Shown piece by piece: positions 1 through 9,359 of a stretch of 17,281 nt of DNA. Origin of the DNA: Gamarada debralockiae. Its lineage: Eukaryota; Ascomycota; Leotiomycetes; Helotiales; Hyphodiscaceae. The stretch lies in the NCBI GenBank assembly GCA_002803225.1, contig NXFV01001474.1, positions 1-17,281 on the forward strand. Reading direction: 5' to 3'. Within the stretch, counting starts at the first letter, position 1; each line of letters opens with the position of its first letter. The notes beneath the pieces were generated by a model, which was not told the DNA's origin, made no database searches, and saw only the letters and a program-made list of their open reading frames with translations. The translations under genes and the position numbers were made by a program.

Positions 1-470
1 CACCAGACGTAGGACGACAAGGGCTATTATGCTTGGACGGTGTTTTCTTGGAAGCCAGATGTGACAGCTCGACGAAAAGGGGTCTCACAGGGGAGACGCT
101 TCGGCGAAGGTACTGTATTACGAAAATACTAAACTAAGGAGAGAAGGAAAGTTTTGGGAAATACCTAAGACTAATATAGTGGTGGCAATGGTGGTGGCAA
201 TTAGGGGTGGCGAAGCTTACGAATACAGTGACTCATACCCTAGTAGTATAGGCTAGAAGGTTCTAGTAGTGAAGGAAATAGGGTATATATAGGGGTCGTA
301 GAACCTGTAGAGTAGAGAGTCAGTCAAGTTAATACATGCATTTGAACCGGAACCTTCGAAAACCCAACAGAAAGGCTCTACGAGTACAGGTACAGTATTT
401 ATCTCAGTGGGCGCGCTAGCGCACTAGCTCCCGCATTCCCCTATCAACGAGGCGCGTGAGTCGAACGTGG

Positions 471-600
471 TCAGGTGACAAATCGCCAAAACAATCACCT
501 GAATATAATCAAGTGACAAATCGCCAGAACTGTCACATGATCTGATATGGGCGGTTTGGTGTAGGCGGTTTGGTGACATTCGCCAGAACTGTCACACCAG
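471..600. repeat. Three successive palindromic units with an ATCGCC core
   Basis: Three hairpin units follow each other. Unit 1 (471-502) has perfect 8-base arms, TCAGGTGA and TCACCTGA, around AATCGCCAAAAC. Unit 2 (509-540) has arms TCAAGTGACA and TGTCACATGA, 9 of 10 complementary, around AATCGCCAGAAC. Unit 3 (571-600) has TGGTGACA and TGTCACACCA around TTCGCCAGAACT. Between units 2 and 3, GGGCGGTTTGG and AGGCGGTTTGG are inverted versions of the core. Arms and core are directly visible; their function is unknown. Confidence 0.7.
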
Positions 601-1387
601 ATCAGTAACTGAATTCAGGCACATTTTATGATAGTATACCTGAATTTGACGAGGAAATGAGAGATCGTAGCGCTTATTCTCGTGTACCTAACTATTCACC
701 GTCGAATGGACATCTGCCGCTGAGGTAGAAAAAGGTGCGATGGATGACTTCAATTTAAACCTAAGTACTCTGCAAGTGTCAAGGTGTTCTGGATTCTTGT
801 AGTCAAAGACAATAATCACTTGTTACTATCTGATTGTGCCGAGAATACTTGCCTTGTTGAAGTCGCCAGACGTATACTAGATAACTTTTTTTTACAATAC
901 TGACTTGATCTTTCAGATATTTGTCAAATTCGCGTATCGAACAGTAAATAACACACTGAGTTGGGCTGTCTAATTTGACAAGAGAATTCGACATAGTGGG
1001 AGATGTTTGGGATTGAGTTTAATTAGGCTGATGTGAAGATCACTTACTCTATATTACGTGTGATGTAAAATACACATGTTGGCGAATTTTAAGTTCTAGC
1101 TATAACCAATCACACGACTAACTAGCCACATGTGACGGCGGGATCAATGCAAAGGTCTAAAGCGCGGAGTTCAAAGATCACGGTGTATTATAAAATACTA
1201 AGCTAGGGAAGAAAGGAAAGGAAAGGAAGAGGGTAAGCCTCGACTTTTATAGTACTAGGGTCGACCCCTGCACGACCGTCCACTGGTTCCAGCCGCAAAC
1301 AGGTCATGTGATGGTGCCAGCCATCACAGGGCTTCTGATCTTTAGAGCTTCCGTGAGTCTAGATTAGCTCTTCAAGGTCGTTGTATT

Positions 1388-1700
1388 TGTTGAGCCAGGG
1401 CTCAACATTAGCGTACTCTAGGTTCGATTTTCAGCGCTATCAGTGATCGCCTATGCGAAACCGCCCATTACACCGTGATACTTTACTCCTGTCTCCCTTC
1501 TTTACATGCTAGCTATACTAGCTGCTAGTGATACAGCTAACTGTATCTGACTAACCACTGACTAACTGCTGACTACAGCTGACTGTGTCTGACTGTATAG
1601 CTAGCTATATACAATAGATGTTGAGCCCTGGCTTAGCATTCCAAATCGCCTATGTGAAATCGCCAATTGAAATCGCCCAATGTTGAGCCCTGGATCAACA
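1388..1700. repeat. Three copies of a 20-nt palindrome TGTTGAGCC/GGCTCAACA
   Basis: The palindrome occurs at 1388-1407 (arms TGTTGAGCC and GGCTCAACA, complete), at 1619-1638 (right arm decayed to GGCTTAGCA) and at 1681-1700 (right arm GGATCAACA). The second and third copies are each followed within a few bases by AAATCGCC, linking them to the ATCGCC repeats elsewhere in this block. This suggests one element family broken into pieces. Confidence 0.65.
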
Positions 1701-1964
1701 TTTGAAATCGCCCATGTACCTTCAAGAGCTAGGCTCTTGTTACAAGTAGAGAAAAGATTTATAGCAAACAGTGGCAAATTTCTCTCTTTGAATAAAATTC
1801 CGGTTTGCCATAGGCAGTGGCCTATAGTGTAACTAATCTATTTTCATAGAGGTCCTGTCCAGGATCCTTGGGAGCCTCTTTGGGCTCCTAGGAATAATCG
1901 CCAAAACTTGACAAAAATAATATAATACGCGCCCTAAGCCAACATCTAGCCTTATTAGTTAAGT

Positions 1965-2115
1965 GAGTACTGCTCAGGTTACTCAGGAGCTGCTCAGAGA
2001 CTGCTCAGGTTGCTCATGGACTGCTCAGGGACTGCTCAGGGACTACTTAGGGACTACTCAGGTTGCTCAGGGACTGCTTAGGGACTGCTTAGGTTGCTCA
2101 GACAGCTCAGGTGAG
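1965..2115 (+). repeat. Tandem repeat of CTGCTCAGG/TTGCTCAGG units
   Basis: About 150 bases consist of 10-11-base units alternating between GGACTGCTCA and GGTTGCTCA, with variants such as GGGACTACTTA. A frame through it is open for 60 codons, but it starts at GTG and encodes only the repeat, so it is read as a minisatellite and not as a gene. A small imperfect hairpin (GGGAGCC, loop, GGGCTCC) lies just upstream at about 1869-1886. Confidence 0.75.
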
Positions 2116-2145
2116 CTGGCTGAGCCGAGGGTGATTAGCACCTGA

Positions 2146-3014
2146 GTAGAAGCGGCCAGGCTTACTAACCGAATGCGGAACGAAAATTGAAGGATTAGAG
2201 TTCAACTACCGAGAGATTTTGTGCCATGGAATTGAATCTCGTAAAGCTGTCGGTCGAGAGGTTTCAGTCTCTCCATCACGATTACATGTGTTGACAAAAG
2301 GAAACTTTAGGTCATATGCCACTACGTATAATAAGAACACCGTTGAAAAAACGAGAAGAAAGAGTCGCGGCCACTCAAAGCACATGGATATCCGCCTTCG
2401 TCACTTCCCCACTGTCAGCACAGTGATTCCAGATTGTCAAGTACATGGAAAGCCTTGCACTGCCGCTACCCAAAGCACTTGCAATGAACCCACTTTAAAG
2501 AGGTACCATCCACTCCAATGTCAGCCAAGCTGTCTTCGAGACTCCAAGAATCGCATCATAGCGATAATTTCCAGCCAAGTTCAATACATCCTCGACGCTG
2601 AACAAGGCACTCGAGCTGTGTGGCATCGACCGACCATAGACTTCACGTCTTTTCAGAAAGACTATGCCTTTTTATATTATTATATTTCATATATTCATCT
2701 CTGTGTACATCCAAAGCGCGCTATCCTTGCTAAATAAAAGAAACTAGCACTGTGTATCATACCTGTAATGACTGACTACTGTAACTGAACATAATCTTTA
2801 GAACAAAGGAGACAGAAGCCCAACCAATTCCACAAGTAGTCTTAACTCGCGATAATCAGCCAAATAATTCATCCCCTAAACACACTTATGCTCTTCTCAC
2901 TGCTTCGTACAGATAATCCATAGAAATTCGTTGTCCTCCTCTTGCTCCAAATAAGCGATCGAAAATTTCTTTGCTTCTCCTCTTCTCCTCTTCGTCCATG
3001 GCTTCGCATTCCTC
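2146..3014. other. Intergenic stretch, no supported gene
   Basis: One plus-strand frame is open from 2219 to 2737, but it begins at a TTG. Its first in-frame ATG is at 2384, leaving about 117 residues, and its composition is featureless with no domain or signal recognised. Positions 2738-3014 show nothing beyond the likely 3' untranslated region of the minus-strand zinc-finger gene that ends at 3015. Confidence 0.5.
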
Positions 3015-5453
3015 TTACCATCCAACAGCCTCTACCCTCGCCTTCTCCTCCAAAGCCTTGATATGCGGCGGCTTATACTTGTCCTCCTGGCCACCCCATG
3101 TACTGGCCGCATCCGGAACAGGCGTGTCACGACCCCATCCGCCAGCCCCACCATCTCCAATCACACCCCACCCAGCAATGCTCATGCTATCTTCAGCATT
3201 GACTTCTTCAAGCACCAACTCCCCTGAATTCTCACCCTCGCCCTCACCCGTTCCCCAGCCGTCAACAGTGCCCTCCTCACCCTTGCCATCCACGGTCTCC
3301 CCATCCTCGCCCCTCTTCCACGTATGCGCTCCCCAGGATGGGAACTTCTGCCAAGGCCGTGGAGCAATACCTTTCGGCGTAAGCTCGTGCAAATACTTGC
3401 ACGTCTCAGCCGTGTAGTTGCACTTCCCATCTCGGGCCCAGTACCAGCAAGTCATGGTTCTGCCTCTGTCATCTAAAGGGGATGTAGATTGCGGGACAGA
3501 GAAGGAGTCTGGATTAGCATGGCCAACAGTTGGAGAGGAGTCAGCGAGAGCTCCCCACGTAGGCTTGCCCATGTGGAGATTGGTGGGTTCGCTGGGGTTG
3601 GTAGGGAGGTAGCCGTGGAGGTCACGGCATTCTTCGGCTGTGAAACGGCAGCCTTTGTTTGTTGCCCAGAACCTGCGAGGTTGGTTAGCTCGGTCTTTGT
3701 TGAGAAGACAGAGTGATACTTACCAGCAAGTGTTAGCTTTGGGAGGGACTGGCTTGAGGGGCTCATTCAAGGTACGGGACCGGGATAGAGCAATTGGCGC
3801 GGCGGGAGCAGGAGTTGGTGCCACTCCCCTTGCCTTGAGAATCTCGTCGACCTATTTATGATTCTATTAATATCTCGTCTTGAAAATGAGACGGATGAAG
3901 TACCTTCTCGTCAACCATCTTTCCAAATTCCTTCTTCATGGCAGCGGTAATCTCCTGCGGCTTGGTAGCACTCTGCGGTTTTGGCTCTTCCCTATCGGCA
4001 AGGACAGAAAACCGGGAGGAAGCCAATCCACCAAGAGCAGGACGGACAGGAGTTGGAGCAGCGGGCTTGGAACGAGATTTGACTGGGACTTCATCCCATT
4101 CAGCCGCATTCATGCCCTCAACGTTCTCAAGTCCATTTCGAATGGAAGAGCTGGTCACGCTTGGAGCGACAGTGGCACTCTCCACAATTGGCTTTGGGGG
4201 TCCAGATTTTGGCGTGATTGCCGCTTTCTTGAATATGGCCTCTGAGAACTGACCATACATATTGGTACGCAGGTTCGTGCCAACCCACATGATTCCAGAG
4301 ACGAATTTGGTCGCTCTGATGTGGTCTCCTGCACGGATATCGAGAACAATTTGACTCGTCTTGGCTTGGGCATTTTGAGCAACGTATGTTGAGCCAGGGT
4401 TGATCTTGAGGGAAATTTTGGGGGCGGCAGCGATTTTGGTCGTCTTGGCGGTTTTGGCGGTTCTGGTCGTTGCATTAGATGCTCTGGAGGCGGAGCGGTT
4501 GGAGTAGTGGTTGGGGTTATTAGGTTGATAGAAATCGTTGAGGACCTTGGGTTTTCGGCCATGAATTCTGACGAACTCTTCCGCAAGGACGGCAGGATCA
4601 ACAGGTTTCTTGCTGGGTGCTGGAGACACAATCTGGGGAGATGATGGCTGTTGAGCGTTGACTTCGGAAGCCCAGGAACTGATGCGGGTGTCGCGTTCAG
4701 ATCGAACAGGACTTGCAGAGGCCTCTTCGGCCTTCGGCGGCTCCGATGGAACTTCGTCAGCCCAAGCAGGTTCAGAAGTTGGTTCCTCAAAGCGCTCGTA
4801 CTTTGGGCGAGTTTTCTGGCCAGCCTTGGTCATTGATGCCTGCATCAACCTTGCTTCATCAAGCTGCTCTTGTGTAATTCCCGGAGGAAGGCGATTGGTG
4901 GTCTGGGATTGAGATTTGGGGTCGGATGGTTTTGTTGGAGTCTTTGTTGTGGGCTCAGAGAAATCGAACATGGGTGTAGCATCTGCATTCGAAGAGGTGG
5001 GAGGGGCCGTTTCTTCATCAGAAGAAGTCTCCGCAGATGTGGCATTGGGAGTTTCGTCCGGGTGGAACTGCGAGTCGGCGCCTTCAGAGGAGCTAGGAGA
5101 AGGTATCTGCTCCTCGGATACTACGATGATGTCTTTCTTGGATGGTTCGAAGGATTGGAGCGAGTTGGTCTGTACACTGATGGGCTTCATTTCGTCCTTG
5201 GACTCTTCGAAGCTCATCAATTCTTCGTCGTGCATAAGGTTCGGTGGGCCGCTGGTAAAGACGTATTTTCCTTTATGAATCAAGCCGTCGATCTTGATCC
5301 ACTCATCGTCGGTGAAGTAATCGGCTCCATAGAGCATGTAGAGGCCCTGCGACAGAAATATGTGAGTCGACGCATGGAATGCGGCAGGCGGACGGGACCT
5401 CCTACCATCTTCACCTGCTCCAAAGCTCTTGCTGCATTCTGTGACAAAGCCAT
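3015..5453 (-). CDS. Tandem CCCH zinc-finger protein with WG/GW-rich C-terminus
   Basis: Four exons on the minus strand: 5453-5415, 5346-3904, 3851-3724 and 3672-3015 (755 aa). Introns are 68, 52 and 51 nt with GT-AG ends; the last has a CTAAC branch site. The ATG at 5453 (AAAAATGGC) is preferred because splicing 5414-5347 joins it in frame to the main exon, whereas the longer unspliced frame reaching 5565 has only a TTG start. Residues 14-60 form a tyrosine- and aspartate-rich folded-looking segment (GLYMLYGADYFTDDEW). A long Ser/Pro/Glu-rich disordered middle follows. Finger 1 is C536-x8-C545-x6-C552-x3-H556 and finger 2 is C612-x8-C621-x6-C628-x3-H632. The last 180 residues are acidic and Gly-rich with seven WG or GW sites (W576, 650, 676, 705, 716, 729, 755). 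CCCH fingers usually bind RNA, so a role in mRNA control is inferred. The exact orthologue is not recognised. Confidence 0.88.
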
Positions 5454-5890
5454 TTTTGCTGATATTGAAATTCTGACGCTTGTTATTTTGGATTGCAGTA
5501 TCGAGAAGGTCTCCGATGATTGATCCCCCTTTTATGGGACTTGACCAGTCTGATTCACTGGGCAACGTCGTAGAAGCAGATCCTAAAAGAGCTCTGGCAG
5601 AATCGAATAAGTTCCCAATGGCATCGATACTATATCGATAGAAACGAGGAAGAGGGTATCTGATTAATTGGTGTTATCAGTTAAAACGAAAGGAAGATCT
5701 CCTCCCAGGAAAAGGGATCGTTGATTTCCTGAGGGGGTTATCTAGAAAAAAGGAGCGCGAATCCTTGTCGCGTGCCGGTTAGCAAGTTTCACCGACTTTC
5801 TGGCCGGCAAACATGAAAAGAGACGGGCTTTCAGGACCATTCACTGCATGCGGGCACCAATGAAGTGGTCCACTGCCGTGGAAACCCACA
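5454..5890. other. Likely promoter and 5' untranslated region of the CCCH gene
   Basis: No coding signal was found. On the minus strand the stretch contains T- and CT-rich runs typical of fungal leaders upstream of the CCCH start at 5453. A ClaI-like palindromic block, ATCGATACTATATCGAT, lies at 5622-5638. Nothing else is identifiable. Confidence 0.4.
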
Positions 5891-6161
5891 TTAATTCCCA
5901 CGCCGCTGAATCGTTGAAGCACTATTGAATTGTCGGGGTTGCTGGACGCGTTGAGGGGAACGCGTTTTGAGCTTGGGCCAGTTCTCGCGTACTGTGCTGC
6001 GGAGGAAAGCATCTTTCTGAACAAACTTTAGGTTTCGACATCCATATTTCGGATTCAGAGAACGGACTTACGTTGCAGCATTCTCTGTTTGCCAGAAGCA
6101 TGCGGAAAATGCAACCGCAATTCTTTTCCATTAAATTGGTCTTTGAGTGGGGTGGCTCCAT
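5891..6161 (-). CDS. Tentative small two-exon protein, mitochondrial-presequence-like
   Basis: This is a weak candidate. A textbook intron, GTAAGT at 6071 to TTCAG at 6017 (55 nt), joins 6161-6072 to 6016-5891 in phase 0 and gives 71 residues with a stop at 5891. The second exon reads DAFLRSTVRENWPKLKTRS and continues with Arg, Gln and Ser and almost no acidic residues, ending near QFNSASTIQRRG. This resembles a mitochondrial targeting peptide. Reading the splice in the other two phases gives a 64-codon frame and a frame interrupted by a stop. No family is recognised. The segment could instead be a non-coding transcript, or one exon of a larger gene whose other exons I could not find. Confidence 0.25.
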
Positions 6162-6348
6162 GCAGCATTGCGCCCAAAACATCCACACCGCTGCGATAAA
6201 TAAGCAACCCCCAGTACACTCCTGCAGAGGGCGAAACCCTTAGTACCGTTCTTTTCCCCTATCCTGCAACCAGATTGAGCGATTGACCTCCCTCCCGACA
6301 CAACTGCTCCCCAACTATGCATAGCCAAGGTCGGACTGCTCTAAAACG

Positions 6349-6642
6349 TCACCCAATGATTCCCTCCCACTCCAATTCCCCTTCCCTTGCTCGTTTCTTT
6401 CTTTCCCTCTCCCTCGCCCTTGCTCGTTCCTTAGCCCTTCGTCTCCTCCTCTCAGCGCACCTGCCATGAAGCACAAAAATCCCCCAGAAAATCAGGACGA
6501 AGAAGATCGTAGCGCCGATTATGATTAGCGTCGACCGAAGTGATGGCGCGTTCTCGTTTGATGGGTTTGGGAAGACGCAGCCGTCGCACTGTGGATGTCG
6601 ACGGAGGAGAAGCCCTCGGGCGGAGAATGTAGATGGAGACAT
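6349..6642 (-). CDS. Small single-pass membrane protein with basic tail, unknown function
   Basis: A single exon of 97 residues starting at ATG 6642 and ending at TGA 6349. The first 36 residues include a Cys pair (QCDGC) and a Pro/Asn-rich stretch. A clear membrane segment follows at about residues 38-60, with the core IIIGATIFFVLIFWGIFVL. The remaining 35 residues form a strongly basic, probably helical stretch of Arg, Glu and Lys (about 63-88), with a short acidic end. This layout suggests an anchored protein with a charged cytosolic tail, but no domain name can be assigned. The hydrophobic segment and charged tail are unlikely to arise in random non-coding sequence. The downstream minus-strand sequence is purine-rich and could extend the tail if an undetected splice removed the stop. 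Confidence 0.6.
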   Translation of the reverse strand: MSPSTFSARGLLLRRHPQCDGCVFPNPSNENAPSLRSTLIIIGATIFFVLIFWGIFVLHGRCAERRRRRAKERARARERERKKRAREGELEWEGIIG

Positions 6643-7400
6643 GATGATTTGTCGAGGAAAGGTGGTTGGAATAGGCGTGATGGAATGGATTGTTGAAGGA
6701 GCATGAATGATTAGCTCGAAGAGATTGTTGAGGAAGAAGTTATGGTTCTGTTATCGAGTAGAATCGAGATGGAAAGGAAGCTTGCAGGAAATATAAGGAA
6801 CTAGCGATGAAGTTGGCAAATAATCTGGTAATAGATTCACTGCATGGCTACTTCGAGGTTGTTGAAATATAGAATAAACTTAACCTCTGGAAATTGAAGT
6901 CACTCATCGCAGAAGCTTGAATTCCAGGAAGAGAAAAATCGGGAATGTTCGGCAAGGTCAAAAAGTCCTTCATTGCATTCCCTTTCGACCTTGCACGACG
7001 GTCGTTGCGAGAAGGTGCACCAAATTCATGACGGAAAGGCGCAGTCAACGGCTACTTGCGTATTTCGTATTTTCTGCCAGCGAATTGAAGCCCCCGGGAT
7101 CGTGAAAATTCAGGCGAATGGAGGATTGAGCCTGTACCGTGCCTTGAAGGATTGAGCCGATACATTAGAGATTCAGCTGGTACATTTTCCTGGGAGGTAG
7201 AAAGTAGCATGGGCTTAGACAAGCTATATAGAGATTGAAAAGTAAAATGGGAATGGACACATAAGAATAGATTGATGATTGAGCCGGTAGCCTCTTCTGG
7301 GGGAAGGAGGTAGAAGGCAGCGGAGATATGGGTTACTTCGACGAAGCTATGTAGAACAGAGAATTTAAATGAACGTGGTTAAAATTGATACTACGAATGA
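6643..7400. other. Intergenic stretch with degenerate short repeats
   Basis: No gene was found. Positions 6643-6850 are probably the upstream region of the small membrane-protein gene. Four related words, GATTGAGCCTGTAC, GATTGAGCCGATAC, GATTCAGCTGGTAC and GATTGAGCCGGTAG, occur at 7124, 7150, 7170 and 7277. The segments after the third and fourth copies are also alike (GGGAGGTAGAAAGTAGC near 7192 and GGAGGTAGAAGGCAGC near 7307; AAGCTATATAGA near 7221 and AAGCTATGTAGA near 7345). This points to an old local duplication of about 115-125 bases. Confidence 0.5.
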
Positions 7401-8728
7401 TCAGGCTGTCGCAGGCGGAAATCTAACCCCAATCAAAAGCGAAGTATCCACGATAGCATCCCAATCATGCCCATCGAAAGCGGCCTGCCGACTCCTAAGC
7501 ACAGCAGCATGGCCTCTCTCCTGCATCTCAGCCTCGTATACCTTAGTCCCGTCCACCTGACTGATCTCCCCTGCATGAACCTTCTTCAGTTGATCCATGA
7601 GCAACGCTGCATCCAGGATACCATGATTCGCTCCTTCCCCACGATACATCGTCATTGCATGTGCTGAATCTCCTGCCATGGCCACGAGCCCGTTGTAGTT
7701 GTCCCACGGTATAGTAGGGAAATCGGCGAGTCGTAGACCCGTAGATGTGATGCGTCATCTAGTATGTTCATGATCATGCTTAGGAGAGGCTCGGCAAAGC
7801 TTTGTGCTCTGCGTTTCATTTCGGCTATGCGCTTGATGGGGTCGCGCGAAACGGTGTCCTTTTCGAGGTCGTTGACCATCCAGCTTACTCGGACGACTGC
7901 ATCGTATGAATCTCTGCCGTCTGGGTCTTTAACAACTTCCTGCGCCTTGTTAGCCGAAGAGCGGGCGATATAGGCATCTTTGACATACCTGTATGCTGAA
8001 AAGGAAGAAAGTTTTCGTCTCAGGGTGCATGGCGAAGAAAAGTAATGGGTTGAGAGCCTGTACTGGAATTGCTAGCTCAGGAGTGAAGTGCCTGACAGCC
8101 CCTATCAGATTGACAGGCAAAGATGTCAATTTTGATCCTCCATCTTTAATCCACGGCGGACAACGCTGTTGTTCCATCTGCTTCTATCAAAAGTCCACCC
8201 TTGGCTGTGCTGCCATCCTTGAACTTCGCGACTACTTCACCACTCTCCGTTGTCTCAAAAGACTCGAGGTGCTTCCCATATTGTATATTAAGCCCAGTTG
8301 TAAGAACCTTTCGTAGTTTTTGTCGACCGGCTCTGAGGAATCGTCTTGTAGGGAAGACATTATATCGAACTTCGCAGGTAGCGGCATTGAGGAAGAGGAA
8401 GCAGCATTGGCGAGGTTCGACGCTTGAGTCTACATTTGTCTAATACAGGTGTCAGTAGGTGTTTGTTTCTTCTTATCGGGACTTGACATACCTCTGGCAG
8501 AAGAGCAGTGAGCTTAGGGCCGATGGTCCTTTCAAGAGAATTGGGTGACCAATGCAGCGTCAATCTCCAGCCTTGGCTCTTTTCCGATGAAGCATCATGC
8601 GATTCGACGTTCTGAAATGGAATCCCAGCCTGGCGACAGCCTTGTGCCAGCGTCAATTCAACAACACCAGCTCCTATGATTAGTACGGGTTTCGAGGAAT
8701 CGAAAGGGCTTTTGGTTCCCTCGGCCAT
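7401..8728 (-). pseudogene. Decayed FAD-dependent aromatic-ring monooxygenase
   Basis: The salicylate-hydroxylase-like flavoprotein family is recognisable end to end. An N-terminal Rossmann strand (VLIIGAG, about residues 15-21) follows ATG 8728. Next come an RxKLR-like helix (GRQKLRKVL), the middle motif LLIEADG (family GADG) and the GD motif AGDSAHAMTMYRGEGANHG near 7672-7616. The natural end is RFPPATA at 7401. Two normal introns remain, 8491-8440 (52 nt) and 7988-7940 (49 nt, CTAAC branch). The frame is broken at least three times: about 8170 and 8131 (giving TAA at 8148-8146) and about 7745, each looking like a one-base change. The third glycine of the FAD motif is Glu (GAGVVE, residue 24) and GADG is EADG, so the protein would probably not bind FAD well even if the frames were intact. 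Sequencing error is possible, but the altered core residues argue for real decay. Confidence 0.85.
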
Positions 8729-9359
8729 CGTTTGCTCGCGTTGATGATCGCTCAACTTTGAGTGCTTATGTCATCTCGCAGGGAAGAGCTATGCAGAGAT
8801 AGAGGGGTCAAGAGTGTAACATAGTGAATAACGGGATACTTGCTCCTTTAGTTCTTTTGCAGCGATGGTGGCGTCTGCCTGTGGATAACAGCTTCCCCCT
8901 CGTGCAGAACGACTTTATCTGTGCCGTCTTTGAATTGGGGATTTAAAGAAGGAAGCACAGAAAACTTTGCAGTACTCTTCGATGATTGAAGGGTCCTGTA
9001 GAGCCGGGAAGCCCAGGACGTGTCGAGAACGCAGAACGTACTTGTATTTGGGTATTTTGTGCCGTTCTGAAGTTATAGAGACCCAAGCAAGTGTATCTCA
9101 ACGAGAATGAGAACGTCTGCGTTAGATGCTGAAGGTGGATGAACAATTAAAGCTAGGATATGCCGTTTTCTAGGGTGGTGAAGATTGACTGAGACAAGAG
9201 AAAGACTCGCGGACTTCAGATTTTGCTTTTTTTGACGCCCGCGATTCCCCAAACCTTGCTTACATAACAGGTCCATGTCACCATTCCGCTCGAGATCAAG
9301 CTTCTCTTCACAAGACAATTCGTACTCGATACACTAGAAGTATGTGACGATGTACAAGT
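8729..9359. promoter_or_regulatory. Divergent intergenic region between monooxygenase relic and regulator
   Basis: This 630-base stretch should hold both upstream regions. No open gene was found. On the minus strand 8958-8850, a frame reads FKDGTDKVVLHEGEAVIHRQ and then stops. Its alternating hydrophobic pattern and G-E-x-V-I-x-R-x-T spacing vaguely recall a cupin strand (GDVVVQRGT), so it may be a gene relic; this is weak. Just before the regulator start, a Met-stop mini-ORF lies at 9342-9347 and an overlapping upstream ORF at 9350-9403. Confidence 0.35.

Larger units (their letters stand above)
1..1900. repeat. Gene-poor repeat mosaic at the left edge
   Basis: No reading frame here has a recognisable protein signature; the longest frames are about 60 codons. 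The stretch is AT-rich and built from short repeated words. ATCGCC or ATTCGCC recurs near 482, 520, 580, 1446, 1646, 1660, 1672, 1707 and 1897. A stretch at 115-150 (AAAATACTAAACTAAGG then a purine run) recurs in altered form at 1190-1232 (AAAATACTAAGCTAGGG then a purine run). Positions 1505-1615 are low-complexity sequence made of GCTGACT/TAGCTA words. The pattern fits remains of small non-autonomous transposable elements, but no terminal repeats with target-site duplications could be delimited, so the family is unknown. Confidence 0.55.

Noticed and set aside
1360..1430. A possible tRNA-derived SINE: TTAGCTCTTCAAGG (A-box-like) and GGTTCGATTTT (B-box-like) about 50 bases apart
   Set aside because: Both boxes are imperfect, no cloverleaf forms by eye, and no tail or target-site duplication was seen.
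2219..2737. A 172-codon plus-strand frame
   Set aside because: It starts at TTG, the first ATG comes 55 codons in, and no domain, signal peptide or membrane segment was seen. It is not supported as a gene.
3182..5523. Several plus-strand frames of 100-217 codons opposite the CCCH gene
   Set aside because: They are antisense shadows of the Ser/Pro/Glu-rich coding sequence and have no independent signature.
5415..5565. A longer 569-codon minus-strand frame as the N-terminus of the CCCH protein
   Set aside because: It has no ATG, crosses a standard intron, and encodes a Ser/Arg-rich stretch that is probably intron sequence.
7940..7988. A suspected frameshift after FLFSIQ in the first monooxygenase relic
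   Set aside because: A 49-nt GT-AG intron with a CTAAC branch site joins SIQ to EVVKDPDGRDS in frame, so this spot is normal splicing.
8120..8180. A hidden intron explaining the double frame change in the first relic
   Set aside because: The only GT-AG option would remove the LTSLPVNLI stretch that matches the family, so frameshifts are more likely.
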